Shown here one piece after another: positions 36,385 through 45,375 of a stretch of 64,000 nt of DNA. The number at the start of each line of letters is the position of its first letter. The first letter of the stretch is position 1. This DNA comes from [Borrelia] finlandensis (GTDB lineage Bacteria > Spirochaetota > Spirochaetia > Borreliales > Borreliaceae), in NCBI RefSeq assembly GCF_000181875.2, contig NC_012234.1:1-64000 (forward strand), given 5' to 3'. Under the pieces are notes generated by a model. It saw only the letters and a list, made by a program, of their open reading frames with translations, had not been told where the DNA came from and did no database searches. The position numbers and the translations under genes were made by a program.

Positions 36385-37317
36385 ATGTTAATATTTCAGT
36401 ACGATTTTAAGATTGAATTTTACAATGCAGTTAATTCTAAGAATAGCATTGGCGGCAGGCTTTCAGGCCTTAGGCCCAGAGTTGTTATTACCACTCAAAA
36501 TGGTGCTCCTGATTTAAATATTTTTATTCAAAATACATATTCTGAGAATAATTTAATAACTAGTAAAAAGGCCAAACTTCAAATTTTTAATGTGCCTTTA
36601 GATTTTTCTGATTTTAAAACTGCAGACATTGTAAAAATTTATTATAAAAAGTTTTCAGATCAGCAAGATTACCAATTTATTATGGCTGGGTATTTGGGAG
36701 CGCCTGTTGAGAGAATTGGTGGGGCTGAGAATTTTAGTTTTGAGTGTGAATTGTATCTTTTGTCCAGAGCGACCTTTTTAGAGAGAAAATTTGAGTATAA
36801 GAATTTCAAAGACAGCACTATTGCTGATGCAATAAATTATGTGTTTAAGGACAAAGCAATTTTTTTTATGAATGAGCTTGAAAAAACAAAAGTGATCAAA
36901 GAGAGCTTTGCTTGTAACTCGCCAAAAGGATTAATAGAATACCTAAGGCGGCAAGGATACGTTGACGCTGTAATTGTTGATATTGGAAATCCTGGGCAAG
37001 ATGTTGATTTAAAATTTATTTTCATGAATTTTGGACAGTTTGGTTCTGCTGAGTGCAAAAGACTTAAAGATTATGGGCTTTTGTTTGTACCTCAAAAGGA
37101 TGCTTTAGGTTTTAAGTCTGGTTTAAGTTTGTATCAAGCGCAAGTGATGTTTACTCACAACATTAAGATTGCAGATAATCTAAGCTTTAAAGACAGATAT
37201 GGAAATACTCTCGAATGCAAGGTTAAAAACACCAGTGCCAGATTAAGCAGTACCAGAGAGTGTGTTTTAAACCTAGAGCTTTACTCTGATAAAGGGGGAA
37301 TGTATTATGCAAAATAA
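36385..37317 (+). CDS. DUF693 baseplate hub-like protein (B31 BBA55)
   Basis: 310 residues. The QYDFKIEFYNA opening is nearly identical to its intact cp32 copy (50448-51398), as is the TSARLSSTRECVLNLELY ending. It begins the distal tail part, interrupted from DUF792 by the BBA52-54 cargo. It overlaps DUF777 by 11 bases. A gpD-like hub role is inferred from order. Confidence 0.65.
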   Translation: MLIFQYDFKIEFYNAVNSKNSIGGRLSGLRPRVVITTQNGAPDLNIFIQNTYSENNLITSKKAKLQIFNVPLDFSDFKTADIVKIYYKKFSDQQDYQFIMAGYLGAPVERIGGAENFSFECELYLLSRATFLERKFEYKNFKDSTIADAINYVFKDKAIFFMNELEKTKVIKESFACNSPKGLIEYLRRQGYVDAVIVDIGNPGQDVDLKFIFMNFGQFGSAECKRLKDYGLLFVPQKDALGFKSGLSLYQAQVMFTHNIKIADNLSFKDRYGNTLECKVKNTSARLSSTRECVLNLELYSDKGGMYYAK

Positions 37318-37876
37318 TGATTTTCGCGCAGGGTCAGGCAGCCTAAAAGGTTCTTCTACTGGTGTGTTAAAGCAATTTCTTTTTGAAAATGTTTTTATTT
37401 GTAGAATAGGTGTTATTAAAAGTTTTGACTTTGAAACTCAAAAGGGCGTTGTTACTATTAAAGAGTACGAAGGGCTAGAGATTAGTACTTGTAGTATATC
37501 TAACTTTAATTTTGATTTAGCAGCAGAAGATGAGGTAATTTTACTTCAAAGTAATTTTAATATTTTCCAAGAAAGTGATAATAATCATTTTGATAAAAAT
37601 TATTTCTACATTTTAAGTGTTCTTAATCCTAAAAAAATTGGCATTAAGCTTGATAAGTTTGAATTGAGCGTGCAAGAGCTTGGTGCGCAAAGTGAGAATA
37701 TAAAATTTAAAGCAAAAAAATTGATCATTGATGTGGATAATATTGAAATTAAAGGCAATTTAAAGATTAATGGAACTAAGTTTGAAAATCATATGCACAG
37801 TTCTGGTACTCTAACTTATGTTAATAGTAGTGGTGCGCCAACAACTACAACCGGAAAAACAGGCCCGATTGCTTAA
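37307..37876 (+). CDS. DUF777 baseplate spike-like protein (B31 BBA56)
   Basis: 189 residues. A beta-rich N-terminal OB-like region (ICRIGVIKSFDFETQKGVVTIKEYEGLEI) is followed by a Thr/Gly-rich end (SGTLTYVNSSGAPTTTTGKTGPIA), typical of gpV-like spikes. The cp32 copy is 51412-51966. There the gp25-like gene follows after 29 bases; here the late operon stops, and gp25-like BBA08 is near the left end. Confidence 0.65.
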   Translation: MQNNDFRAGSGSLKGSSTGVLKQFLFENVFICRIGVIKSFDFETQKGVVTIKEYEGLEISTCSISNFNFDLAAEDEVILLQSNFNIFQESDNNHFDKNYFYILSVLNPKKIGIKLDKFELSVQELGAQSENIKFKAKKLIIDVDNIEIKGNLKINGTKFENHMHSSGTLTYVNSSGAPTTTTGKTGPIA

Positions 37877-37915
37877 AATAGTTTTTTCTTTTTTTAGTGT
37901 AGCTTTGCCAAAGAT

Positions 37916-39160
37916 TTATTGATAATTTTTTTCTACCAATAAGATTAAGTTTATCACCTGGTTTGCAAATTCTTTTGTTGCGTTAATTATTTTGCTGATG
38001 CTGTTGGTTGTTAATTTGGACTCAGCTTTTAGTTGTTCTTTTGTGTTTTTGTATTCATTTTTAACTTTAGTAAATTTTTCAGCCAAAACTTTATATTCTT
38101 GAGCTGTCAATTTGTTGTAAAATTTTGGGTTTGGGTGAAACTTAAAGCCCAAGTCCCAGTCTATTTGACTTGAATTTTCTTTTTCCTGCCATTTTTGAGC
38201 AGCATCTATGACCTTTTTTATTGTGCTTGTTCCTAGGGGATCTTTAGTCTCTTCAAAAATAAGCTCACTTTTGTTTAGCTCTTCGAGCAATCTGTTTTTT
38301 ATTATTTCTATGTTCTCGGTATTAATATTATTAATGTTGCTCTCAGTTGAGTCTTTTGTTGCGCTTAGAGAGTTTTCTTGATCCTTTGGTAAATTTTCAA
38401 GCTCTCTAAATTCTTTAGATGTTTCTAAATTTTTTATTGCATTTAGCGCTTTATCTAGAGAGTCTCTAACTTGCTTTGAGTATTCTTTTGTTATGAGTTT
38501 GTCGTTACTTTTTAAGTGAGTGGTGTATTTTTGGTTTTGTGCTAAGGTTATTGTGTTTTTGTTTAAAGTTGCATTTTCTAAAGAGTTATTTCCTAAAGTG
38601 ACATTTTCTTCTTTGTGGTCAAAAATTTTGTCTTTGTTGTTATTAATTTCTTCTTCTTCAATTGTGGTAAGTATTGTTTCGTTGGTGGTTGTTGAGATTT
38701 TAAATTCTACTGTAGTTGGATTTAAAAATTTTTGCATATTTTCGCCCAATTCTTGATCTGTGATCTCGTCATTAGCTCCGATTAACAATAATTTTTCTTG
38801 TATTTTTGCAATTTCTTCTTCTGATTTTGCCATATTTGCTTCTTCCAGTTCTTCTAGTGGTATTAAGCTTTCGCTGCCAAATTCGGATTTTAAGGACATC
38901 TCTTGTTTTCCAGGTTCGATTTTTTCAATTTCCAAAATAGGGGGTGTGCTTTGATTTATGTTTGATTCAGGTTCTTTTTTAAATTTAGGGTCTGATTCAA
39001 GCTGCAAGCTGTTTTTAATGACTTCTGAAATATTTTTTAATTTATATTCGTTTAAGGCTTTGTTTTTATCGTTTGTATCCATGTTTGCATTACAGCTAAT
39101 AACTAGCAGCAATGTTGTAAATATTGCAATTTTTAAAGCTTTTCTAAGCTTGCCGTTCAA
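37916..39160 (-). CDS. surface lipoprotein BBA57
   Basis: 414 residues from a TTG preceded by AAGGAG; the frame opens 19 codons upstream but this start yields a proper signal peptide (NGKLRKALKIAIFTT) and lipobox VISC (Cys 23). The mature part is a long acidic, Asn/Thr/Glu-rich low-complexity tether, then a helical C-terminus. It matches B31 BBA57, a surface lipoprotein linked to early mammalian infection. It is convergent to DUF777, with only 39 bases between the stops. Confidence 0.8.
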   Translation of the reverse strand: MNGKLRKALKIAIFTTLLLVISCNANMDTNDKNKALNEYKLKNISEVIKNSLQLESDPKFKKEPESNINQSTPPILEIEKIEPGKQEMSLKSEFGSESLIPLEELEEANMAKSEEEIAKIQEKLLLIGANDEITDQELGENMQKFLNPTTVEFKISTTTNETILTTIEEEEINNNKDKIFDHKEENVTLGNNSLENATLNKNTITLAQNQKYTTHLKSNDKLITKEYSKQVRDSLDKALNAIKNLETSKEFRELENLPKDQENSLSATKDSTESNINNINTENIEIIKNRLLEELNKSELIFEETKDPLGTSTIKKVIDAAQKWQEKENSSQIDWDLGFKFHPNPKFYNKLTAQEYKVLAEKFTKVKNEYKNTKEQLKAESKLTTNSISKIINATKEFANQVINLILLVEKNYQ

Positions 39161-39240
39161 AGCCTCGCACTCCTTTAAAAAAGAATATTGAGAAACATTA
39201 TACCACAATTTTTGCATTTTGATTTTATTTTTAAATATAA

Positions 39241-39261
39241 AAATCCCCTTTAAGGGGATTT
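39241..39261. repeat. AAATCCCCTT/AAGGGGATTT palindrome upstream of BBA57
   Basis: 10-bp arms separated by one T (39251), followed by TAAGGGGG. It lies 80 bases upstream of the BBA57 start. It could be an attenuator or operator, or a terminator for an antisense transcript. Confidence 0.6.
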
Positions 39262-39628
39262 AAGGGGGTATCATAGATTTTGTATTATTTTTTTTAAATT
39301 TTTATTCTTACTGTTTTTAAAAAATTAAAATTTAACAATTTATAATGCGTTGCCTTTGGCCCATTTGTAATTTGGTGTTGAAGTAGTGGTGCTGTTTTTA
39401 AATTTTCTAAATTTTTCTAAAACTCTAAGCTCCAGTCTTCTTTTTTATATTGATACAAAGGATTTGCTTTGTACTAAGTGTACAGCATACTTAGAATTTT
39501 TCAGATTTATCAATAAAGGAGAACATCGGATGAAAATCGATGTTCCTTTGAATATATTAATATATTTAAATGTAGGCTTAAGATTTTAACTATTAGCTAA
39601 TAAAATGCTTTTAAAATATGAAAATGAT
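39262..39628. other. intergenic region BBA57-BBA59 with hairpin at 39516-39549
   Basis: No gene I can support. An open frame from GTG 39386 (67 codons) lacks a ribosome binding site and signal-peptide logic. A hairpin, AAAGGAGAACATCG with CGATGTTCCTTT (39516-39549), overlaps its end. ACTAAGTGTAC at 39473-39483 matches the palindromic motif near the partition genes. Confidence 0.4.
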
Positions 39629-39868
39629 TTAATTGCTCTGCTCACTCTCTTCATTTTGATCATCATCATCTTCTTCTTCAGGGTTGTTGTCAGCATTTTC
39701 TTCTATTGAGGCTTTTGATTGTGAGTTTTTCTTTTTTTCATCTTTTTTTTCTTGTTCTAATTCTTTATGCACATTGTTAAGAATAGAATCTATTAAAATC
39801 CCACGACCAATTGCACTGCAAGACACAATAAATACTGAAAATGAAATAAATATTATTTTTTTAACCAT
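39629..39868 (-). CDS. small acidic lipoprotein BBA59
   Basis: 79 residues with lipobox FIVSC (Cys 17), then SAIGRGILIDSILNNVHKELEQ and a highly acidic disordered tail (NPEEEDDDDQNEESEQSN). An AAGGAA site lies upstream. It matches B31 BBA59, a lipoprotein of unknown role. Confidence 0.8.
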   Translation of the reverse strand: MVKKIIFISFSVFIVSCSAIGRGILIDSILNNVHKELEQEKKDEKKKNSQSKASIEENADNNPEEEDDDDQNEESEQSN

Positions 39869-39967
39869 TTAATCATTCCTTTAACCTAAGCAATTTAACT
39901 GTAATTATATATCATTGGATTTAATTAATCAATTAAATGTATTTTATTTTTAAAGCCCGATTTAATT

Positions 39968-40771
39968 TTACACTGATTCTTTTTGAATTACTAATTTTAG
40001 ATTATTTACGTCTGTTATTGTGTCTAAAATTTGAGTGAAATTTTTATTCATTTGAAAGACTTGTTTGTGAGGCAGTAGGTCCAATTCTATTGTTTTTTCG
40101 CTAATAGTCACTTTGTTGTAATCTATTGAATGATAATCTTTTTTGTTTTTTATTTGAAATCTATAGATAGGATTTAAGTATTTCTCACCAGTGCCCTTTT
40201 TAATTGTGTCTTTAAGGTCTTTTAAAATATAATCTTTGTGTTTTTGGGTGTCGTTTGGGGGATTGAGCATGATGTTAATAATGTTGTTGTTATTTTTATC
40301 TTTAAGGTTTAAGACAAATAATAAGTCTTGACTTTGGAAGAAATTCTCAATATTTTCAATTTCTTTGAAATTTTTTAAAGTTGAGCTTTTTGAATTTTCT
40401 GGGGCTTTAAAGTTTAACAATTTTTTATTTATTAATATGCTTAAAGACACCACTTTCCCCTGTGTGGGCAAGATTTTATCTTCTGGTTTTAGAAATTCCT
40501 TTTCTCTTGCGATGCTAAAATCAAGAGTGAATGTTTGAATCGGATAAGCTTGTTTGTAGTATTCCTCAATGCTTTTTGGAATTTGATTTGATTCCCTTAT
40601 TTCTATCGTTTGAATTGATGCCGTAGGGATTATTTTTGCTACATTTTGTTTCTGTTTTTCAGGCTCTTGTTTTTCAGATGTTTTTTCTTTGGTTTTTTGT
40701 TCTTTATTGATAGATAAATCACAAGACAAGATCAAAATTTCTAGTAATATTAAAATTACTTTTTTGCTCAT
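39968..40771 (-). CDS. surface lipoprotein BBA60 (P27 type)
   Basis: 267 residues with lipobox ILILSC (Cys 17), a Lys/Glu/Gln tether, then an alpha/beta domain. Together with BBA61 it shares motifs such as ILPTQGKVVSLSI/ITLTKGKLKSISI and FNLKD/FEDRQ-like strands, so the two are diverged relatives. It corresponds to the P27 surface antigen of sensu lato strains. Function unknown. Confidence 0.8.
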   Translation of the reverse strand: MSKKVILILLEILILSCDLSINKEQKTKEKTSEKQEPEKQKQNVAKIIPTASIQTIEIRESNQIPKSIEEYYKQAYPIQTFTLDFSIAREKEFLKPEDKILPTQGKVVSLSILINKKLLNFKAPENSKSSTLKNFKEIENIENFFQSQDLLFVLNLKDKNNNNIINIMLNPPNDTQKHKDYILKDLKDTIKKGTGEKYLNPIYRFQIKNKKDYHSIDYNKVTISEKTIELDLLPHKQVFQMNKNFTQILDTITDVNNLKLVIQKESV

Positions 40772-41126
40772 TTATTTCTCCTTATCTTTTGGTTTTTTCA
40801 TTATATAATTAATATTTATTATTAATAAGTTGTTTTAAAGCTAATTTGATTAAATTATTTAAAAAATAATAGAGAACTTAATTTTTGAAAAAAGAAGTTC
40901 TCTAATGCAAAAGAACTTCTTTGGAGGTAGTTTAAAAGTAGTGTTATTTTATATTGATTTAAATAGTCTACTGGCTTTGATGAAGTATGTAGCTATTCTT
41001 AAAGTATAGCTCACATTTTAAAATATGAATTTTACTTATTTTTGAAATTTATACAAAGAAGGCTCGCATTGAGAGCCTCTTTGAAACGTGTGTGGGAAGT
41101 GTTTAAGTTAATTTTAATAAATAAAA
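40772..41126. other. BBA60-BBA61 intergenic region with two hairpins
   Basis: No gene. AGAGAACTT and AAGTTCTCT (about 40871-40903) form one hairpin, directly followed by a second AAGTTCT/AGAACTT pairing. A third, AGGCTC/AGAGCCT (41059-41080), is the likely terminator of minus-strand BBA61. Confidence 0.5.
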
Positions 41127-41750
41127 TTATTTGATAAATTCTTTTAGTCTTGAAACATTGGTTAATATTTTTAGTGCATCGTAAATGCTTTGACTTACTT
41201 TAATGTAATATTTTTTATTAGAATAATTAGAGTAGATAAGTTTAATTTTATTTAGGCTTTTTTGAAATTTGGCAAAGTTTAAATATTTCCAGCTGTGATT
41301 GGTTGATACGTAAAATGAGCTTCCAAATTGCAAATTGCCGTCTTTGTCTTTGCTTAGAATTGCCTTGTTGATGCTTAACAAGCTGTGATAATGAAACAAG
41401 GGCATTAAATTCAGTTCTTTTTTTTGTCTATCTTCAAAATTTAAACAACATCTTATGTAATTATTTTCATAAAAATGATTAAAATCTTTGTGATTTTTTA
41501 ATTGAAGTAGGTTTTTTAAACCTTTTTTATCCATACTGGTTTTGTGAGCCAGTATGCTAATTGATTTTAGCTTGCCTTTTGTTAGTGTGATTTTATCGTA
41601 TTGGTCTAAATATTTTGCTTCTGATTTTATTTCGATTGCTGCTTTTGAATCTATGCTGTAAGTTCTAATGTAAAACTGTGCACAAAGAATAGGATTTAAA
41701 GGCTTTGCATGTTCATTTTTGTAAATTAGGTTGTTTTTAATTGCACTCAT
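41127..41750 (-). CDS. conserved protein BBA61, BBA60-related
   Basis: 207 residues without a signal peptide or lipobox, unlike its relative BBA60. It shares the Q-FYIRTYSIDSKAAI-type opening and KGKLKSISILAHK strand with BBA60 (QTFTLDFSIARE, GKVVSLSILINK). Loss or absence of the export signal suggests it is cytoplasmic or a degenerate relative; the B31 orthologue is also uncharacterised. Confidence 0.7.
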   Translation of the reverse strand: MSAIKNNLIYKNEHAKPLNPILCAQFYIRTYSIDSKAAIEIKSEAKYLDQYDKITLTKGKLKSISILAHKTSMDKKGLKNLLQLKNHKDFNHFYENNYIRCCLNFEDRQKKELNLMPLFHYHSLLSINKAILSKDKDGNLQFGSSFYVSTNHSWKYLNFAKFQKSLNKIKLIYSNYSNKKYYIKVSQSIYDALKILTNVSRLKEFIK

Positions 41751-41996
41751 ATTTATCTCTTGTAATATTAAATTTATTTAAATTATTTTTTAAAATATTA
41801 AAATTTATGTACATACAAATATTTAATTATTCCTCAGTCCAAATTTATTTGTATAAGATATCATTTTATACGGATTTTATCAATAGTTTGTAAATTATTT
41901 AATACTTTTTTTATTTAGAATAAAAAACCAATTGATATTGATTATTTTAAAATTATATTTTAATATAATATCAATTCTAAAGAAGGAGAATAAACA

Positions 41997-42203
41997 ATGA
42001 CAAAATTAATGTACGCTATATTTTTGAGTGCAATATTATTTGTTGCTTGCGAAACTACAAGAATTTCAGATGAGATGAAAAATACTAGCGATGAAGATTC
42101 AAAAGTTACAGCTCCAATGCCAGATAAAGATATGATGAAGTCAATGCCAGACAAAAATACCAAATCAATGAAGCAACCTATGACAAAGTCAATGAAAAAG
42201 TAA
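41997..42203 (+). CDS. lp6.6: lipoprotein Lp6.6 (B31 BBA62)
   Basis: 68 residues behind AAGGAG. Lipobox LFVAC (Cys 18), then a short mature part with Met/Pro/Asp/Lys repeats (MPDKDMMKSMPDKNTKSMKQPMTKSM). Lp6.6 is a small, abundant tick-phase lipoprotein of outer membrane complexes. It has its own promoter region in the AT-rich 240-base upstream gap. Confidence 0.93.
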   Translation: MTKLMYAIFLSAILFVACETTRISDEMKNTSDEDSKVTAPMPDKDMMKSMPDKNTKSMKQPMTKSMKK

Positions 42204-42370
42204 TAATACTTGCTTATAAATTAATTTAAATACAGTACTAATAACTATTTTAAAAAACTTTTTTGATAAATTTTATTAAAAAAGTTTTTAGTTTTTAGTT
42301 TCAATAATATCAAACATTTCTATTTATTATTTTGATTTAGAAAAATTAAATTAATATTAAAATTAAATAT

Positions 42371-42412
42371 AAAAAAAGGGGAAAGAGGTTTTAAACCTCT
42401 CTCCCCCCTTTT
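42371..42412. terminator. bidirectional terminator Lp6.6/P35
   Basis: AAAAGGGGAAAGAGGTTT pairs with AAACCTCTCTCCCCCCTTTT, flanked by A and T runs. It lies between convergent Lp6.6 and P35 genes. Confidence 0.9.
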
Positions 42413-42428
42413 GAATGCAAAACCAATA

Positions 42429-43352
42429 TTACTGAATTGGAGCAAGAATATTGGTAGTCGTGTTTACTAAGTCCAAAATTATATCGTGAATGTCTGCAAA
42501 TTGAGCTCTTGAATTTTTTGATCTTAAGGTGTCATTTAATTTTGAAACGTCAGTTTGTAAGTCAGGGTTAGTATTGTACTCATCAATAAGGTCATCTGTG
42601 TCTTTTAGCCATTTTTCTTTAAGTGGTGTAAGTTTTTCAAAATCATTGTAGAGTGTTTCCAAATTAGGTTTGTTTAGCTGTTGTAGTTTATCTTTTACAT
42701 TTAGTATTTTTGCGCTGATTTCTTCCATTGCTAATTGAATGCTAAATCCTCTGTTTATAAGAGTTTCTTTAACCAAACCTCTGTAGTTTGAGTCTTGGCT
42801 GAGTTTTGATAAAATTTGCCCAAGATCAAAAATTTTTCCTTCGTTGAAATTTAAAGATGTGTAAAGCATTCTTCTCTCTTCTGTATATTCGTGGTCGTCA
42901 AAATGCACTGTTGAGCTTGCATTGAAAAATATTTTACTAAATATTTCTGCTCTCATTCCAAATTGGTCATTAGGTTCACCCCTGGAAGAATCCATTTTGC
43001 TTATTTGAATAATATTCTCAGATCTGTCCAGTATTTTTTGTATTAGCTCTGCAGCTTCAGGATCTAATATTTTTTTTGGAGCATTGTTGGCATTAGCGTT
43101 GGGATTATTTTTTTGTTTCAAAGCCTTTGAATTTGCTTTATTTTTTCCAGCTGCGGGTTTTGTTGGATTTTTTAAATTATTAATAGCAACAAGCAGATTT
43201 TCTATTTTTCCTTTCCCTTTCCCTTTTTTATGCTTTTTGCTTTCATTGCTGTCTTTTACTTCCAGAGAGCAAGAAAGCAAAATTAGCACAGTTAATACAT
43301 GCAATAAAAATATTGCAATTAATTTATTATTTTTCAAAATGTTATCCTTCAA
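42429..43352 (-). CDS. P35 surface lipoprotein (B31 BBA64)
   Basis: 307 residues with lipobox LILLSC (Cys 28), a Lys/Gly/Asn-rich tether (KKHKKGKGKGKIEN), and a helical domain of the PFam54 superfamily (to which CspA belongs). The B31 orthologue BBA64 is a tick-to-host transmission antigen. In B31 more PFam54 genes continue rightward; here only about 46 codons of the next gene remain before cp32-type sequence. Confidence 0.92.
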   Translation of the reverse strand: MKDNILKNNKLIAIFLLHVLTVLILLSCSLEVKDSNESKKHKKGKGKGKIENLLVAINNLKNPTKPAAGKNKANSKALKQKNNPNANANNAPKKILDPEAAELIQKILDRSENIIQISKMDSSRGEPNDQFGMRAEIFSKIFFNASSTVHFDDHEYTEERRMLYTSLNFNEGKIFDLGQILSKLSQDSNYRGLVKETLINRGFSIQLAMEEISAKILNVKDKLQQLNKPNLETLYNDFEKLTPLKEKWLKDTDDLIDEYNTNPDLQTDVSKLNDTLRSKNSRAQFADIHDIILDLVNTTTNILAPIQ

Positions 43353-43449
43353 TAAAAATTTTAAGTAATTTATATTAATTAATAATTTTAATTACCCCAT
43401 TAATAACTTTAATTCAAAATTGTTATTGTACAAGAAGAATTCAAAAAAA

Positions 43450-43465
43450 AGAGAGCATGTGCTTT
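43450..43465 (-). terminator. terminator of the truncated PFam54-type gene
   Basis: AGAGAGCA-TG-TGCTTTCT hairpin. On the minus strand a run of T follows (A-run at 43443-43450 on plus). It lies ~25 bases past the stop of the truncated minus-strand frame, so this terminator survived the junction. Confidence 0.65.
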
Positions 43466-43488
43466 CTTTGGGTAAAAGGTCTTATTTT

Positions 43489-43629
43489 TTAATTATTATT
43501 AAATTTAAATAATGTGTCTAAGTGAAGTAATGTTTGCTCGGATTTCAAGCAAAGAGAAATCATAGTATCTTTATATGTTTGCTCAATGTGGTCGTTTAGC
43601 TTTTCTGTTATAGGAGAAGTTAAAGATCC
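43489..43629 (-). pseudogene. C-terminal remnant of a PFam54-type gene (BBA65-like)
   Basis: A minus-strand frame of 46 codons (from GSLTSPITEKLNDH to LFKFNNN) ends with TAA at 43489-43491 and a terminator. The helical composition (DHIEQTYKDTMISLCLKSEQ) and position right of P35 fit the next PFam54 gene, whose N-terminal ~200 residues are missing. Its broken end coincides with the start of capsid homology near 43616. Family assignment is inferred from synteny. Confidence 0.55.
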
Positions 43630-44521
43630 TATAATGTATAAATGGTTTTCGCCTGATCAAATTGAAGATGTTGATCTTCAGATGGGCTACCAAAGAACTG
43701 TAAAGTGGGATGCGTTTTTAAATGCTAATCCTACAACGATTGCTAATGAGGTTAATACTATTTCAACTATTGGATTTAGTTCTGAAGTGGTAAGACTTAA
43801 TTACTTAAAATTACAGTACAAATTTAGGCACTTAAAGCAGGCGTCTGAAAAATTTTACACTTCAGACTCATATCTTGGTGACATTAATAACAATTTACTT
43901 CCTTTCTCTCAAGCCTATAAGCTTGCAAGTAGCGAGATTATTAAACTTATTAATCACTTTGTAATAACAGGCACTGTTTCAATTCAAAAAGATGGAAAAA
44001 ATCAAAAACATTTACTTCCCAATATGTATGGACTACTTAATATGCCTGAGCAGATAAAAGAAGAAGTTCAAAGTGCTAATAAGGATAAAATGGATAAAAT
44101 ATTTGAAAAAATTGAGGCGGGACTTTCAAAGTTAGAGCTAGGAGACGAATTTTCTACACCTATGATGGTAATAGTTAACCCTACAACTTCGCTCAAACTC
44201 GTAAAACCATACGCAGCAGCACAGGGTGCAGCAAGTAGCTGTGAAAAATGGGAGGATGTTTTGATTCAAACTATTAAGGCTATTAATAATAGAGAAGATG
44301 TCTACATTGAAACTTAAAACTTGCTAAAACATCAAATACTTATTTACCCATTAAACCCAGAGCTTATTAAGTTTAAGCCTAGCAAGTATATGCTACCTAC
44401 ACCAAATGAATAAGTGGATAAAGATTCAACTGATATTGCTCATTCATACATTGATTTTGTTTTAGGCGGACTACTTGCTACTAAAAATACTATTTTGCAA
44501 GTCAATATTAAACAAAATTAA
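43616..44521 (+). pseudogene. truncated capsid-like gene of the cp32 module
   Basis: EVKDPIMYKWFSPDQIE aligns with residues 21-37 of the lp54 capsid-like protein (ECPIPEYYHFLDSQQIQ), so about 20 codons and the start are gone. The frame then runs collinearly but carries TAA at 44315-44317 (aligned to ETTNLL in lp54) and TAA at 44411-44413, before the natural stop 44519-44521. The end DFVLGGLLATKNTILQV matches DFSIGTILATKNSILRI. Non-functional. Confidence 0.85.
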
Positions 44522-44539
44522 ACACTTGGGGCAAATAAA

Positions 44540-44992
44540 ATGAGCGAACAAAAAGACTTGCAAACACAAGTTCAAAATGAAGAAGAACTTTTAATAACAC
44601 TTCATTCTGAAGTGTTATTACTACTAGGGATAGACGAATTTGCACTAAGTAGGCAAAATTTTCTACTTTATTTATTTTTACTTCAAGCTATTCTAGTAAC
44701 ACGTGGTATTGGTACGGGTTCACTTACATATGAACAAATATTTTTGCTAACCTTTTATCATATAGGTTGCCAATTAAGAAAACAAGGAGTTGTTCGCGAA
44801 TTTGAATTTGAAAGAATAAAAAAAGATAAGTTCAACGAGCTTGCGCTTGATTATTATCCTAGTAGCAGTGGAGGCGAAGAAGGTGGTGGAGAAGGCTGTA
44901 GATCAAATAAAAATTTTTGTTCACAATTTGACGCATTTTTAGAAAAATTAAAAAGAGATACTTCAACACCATCTTGTATGGGAGCAGTCTAA
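44540..44992 (+). CDS. DUF3890 connector-like protein, cp32 copy
   Basis: 150 residues, the same length as the lp54 paralogue (28755-29207), intact. The helical core (LLLGIDEFALSRQNFLLYLFLLQAI) and the Gly/Cys-rich tail (GGEEGGGEGCRSNKNFC) are collinear. It is one of few structural genes of this half without a lesion, though it cannot work without the broken capsid gene. Confidence 0.7.
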   Translation: MSEQKDLQTQVQNEEELLITLHSEVLLLLGIDEFALSRQNFLLYLFLLQAILVTRGIGTGSLTYEQIFLLTFYHIGCQLRKQGVVREFEFERIKKDKFNELALDYYPSSSGGEEGGGEGCRSNKNFCSQFDAFLEKLKRDTSTPSCMGAV

Positions 44993-45375
44993 TGAATGGT
45001 GTTAGAAAAAGACTATCAGATATGTCTTTCCGCATGATTAACGCCTTTAAGGCCCCTAGCCCCTTAAGGTTTTATAAGGGTAATGTTGTAAAACTTGAAA
45101 ATGACGATTCTTATCAAAGAATATTTGACAAGAATAAATACACTGAATTTATTGGAATTATTATTGATATAAAACCACAAGAACTTGCGATGCTTTATGA
45201 TTCCAATATATCTGATATTAGGGGGTATTCTAAACTTTACACATATCAAGACCTTAACTATGAACTAAAAGACCGAATATCAATTACAGATTCAGTTTAC
45301 TTTGAAATATTTAGCATTGACTCTTCAATCGGATACTTCACATTAGTTTTAAAGGAATTTGTATGGACAAACTAG
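44992..45375 (+). CDS. DUF1506 protein, cp32 copy
   Basis: 127 residues starting at the ATG that overlaps the previous stop (TAATG); the frame opens 6 codons earlier. Intact beta-rich DUF1506 protein with IDIKPQELAMLYDSN, matching INPEEVVEIEGVN of the lp54 copy. Confidence 0.7.
   Translation: MNGVRKRLSDMSFRMINAFKAPSPLRFYKGNVVKLENDDSYQRIFDKNKYTEFIGIIIDIKPQELAMLYDSNISDIRGYSKLYTYQDLNYELKDRISITDSVYFEIFSIDSSIGYFTLVLKEFVWTN

Noticed and set aside
39386..39589. 67-codon plus-strand frame between BBA57 and BBA59
   Set aside because: GTG start without ribosome binding site; a hairpin lies in its 3' part; no signal peptide or recognisable domain.
43586..43618. Upstream part (MWSFSFSVIG) of the capsid-like open frame as a genuine new N-terminus
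   Set aside because: These codons are the complement of the truncated PFam54-type tail and have no ribosome binding site; the frame is open only by chance across the junction.
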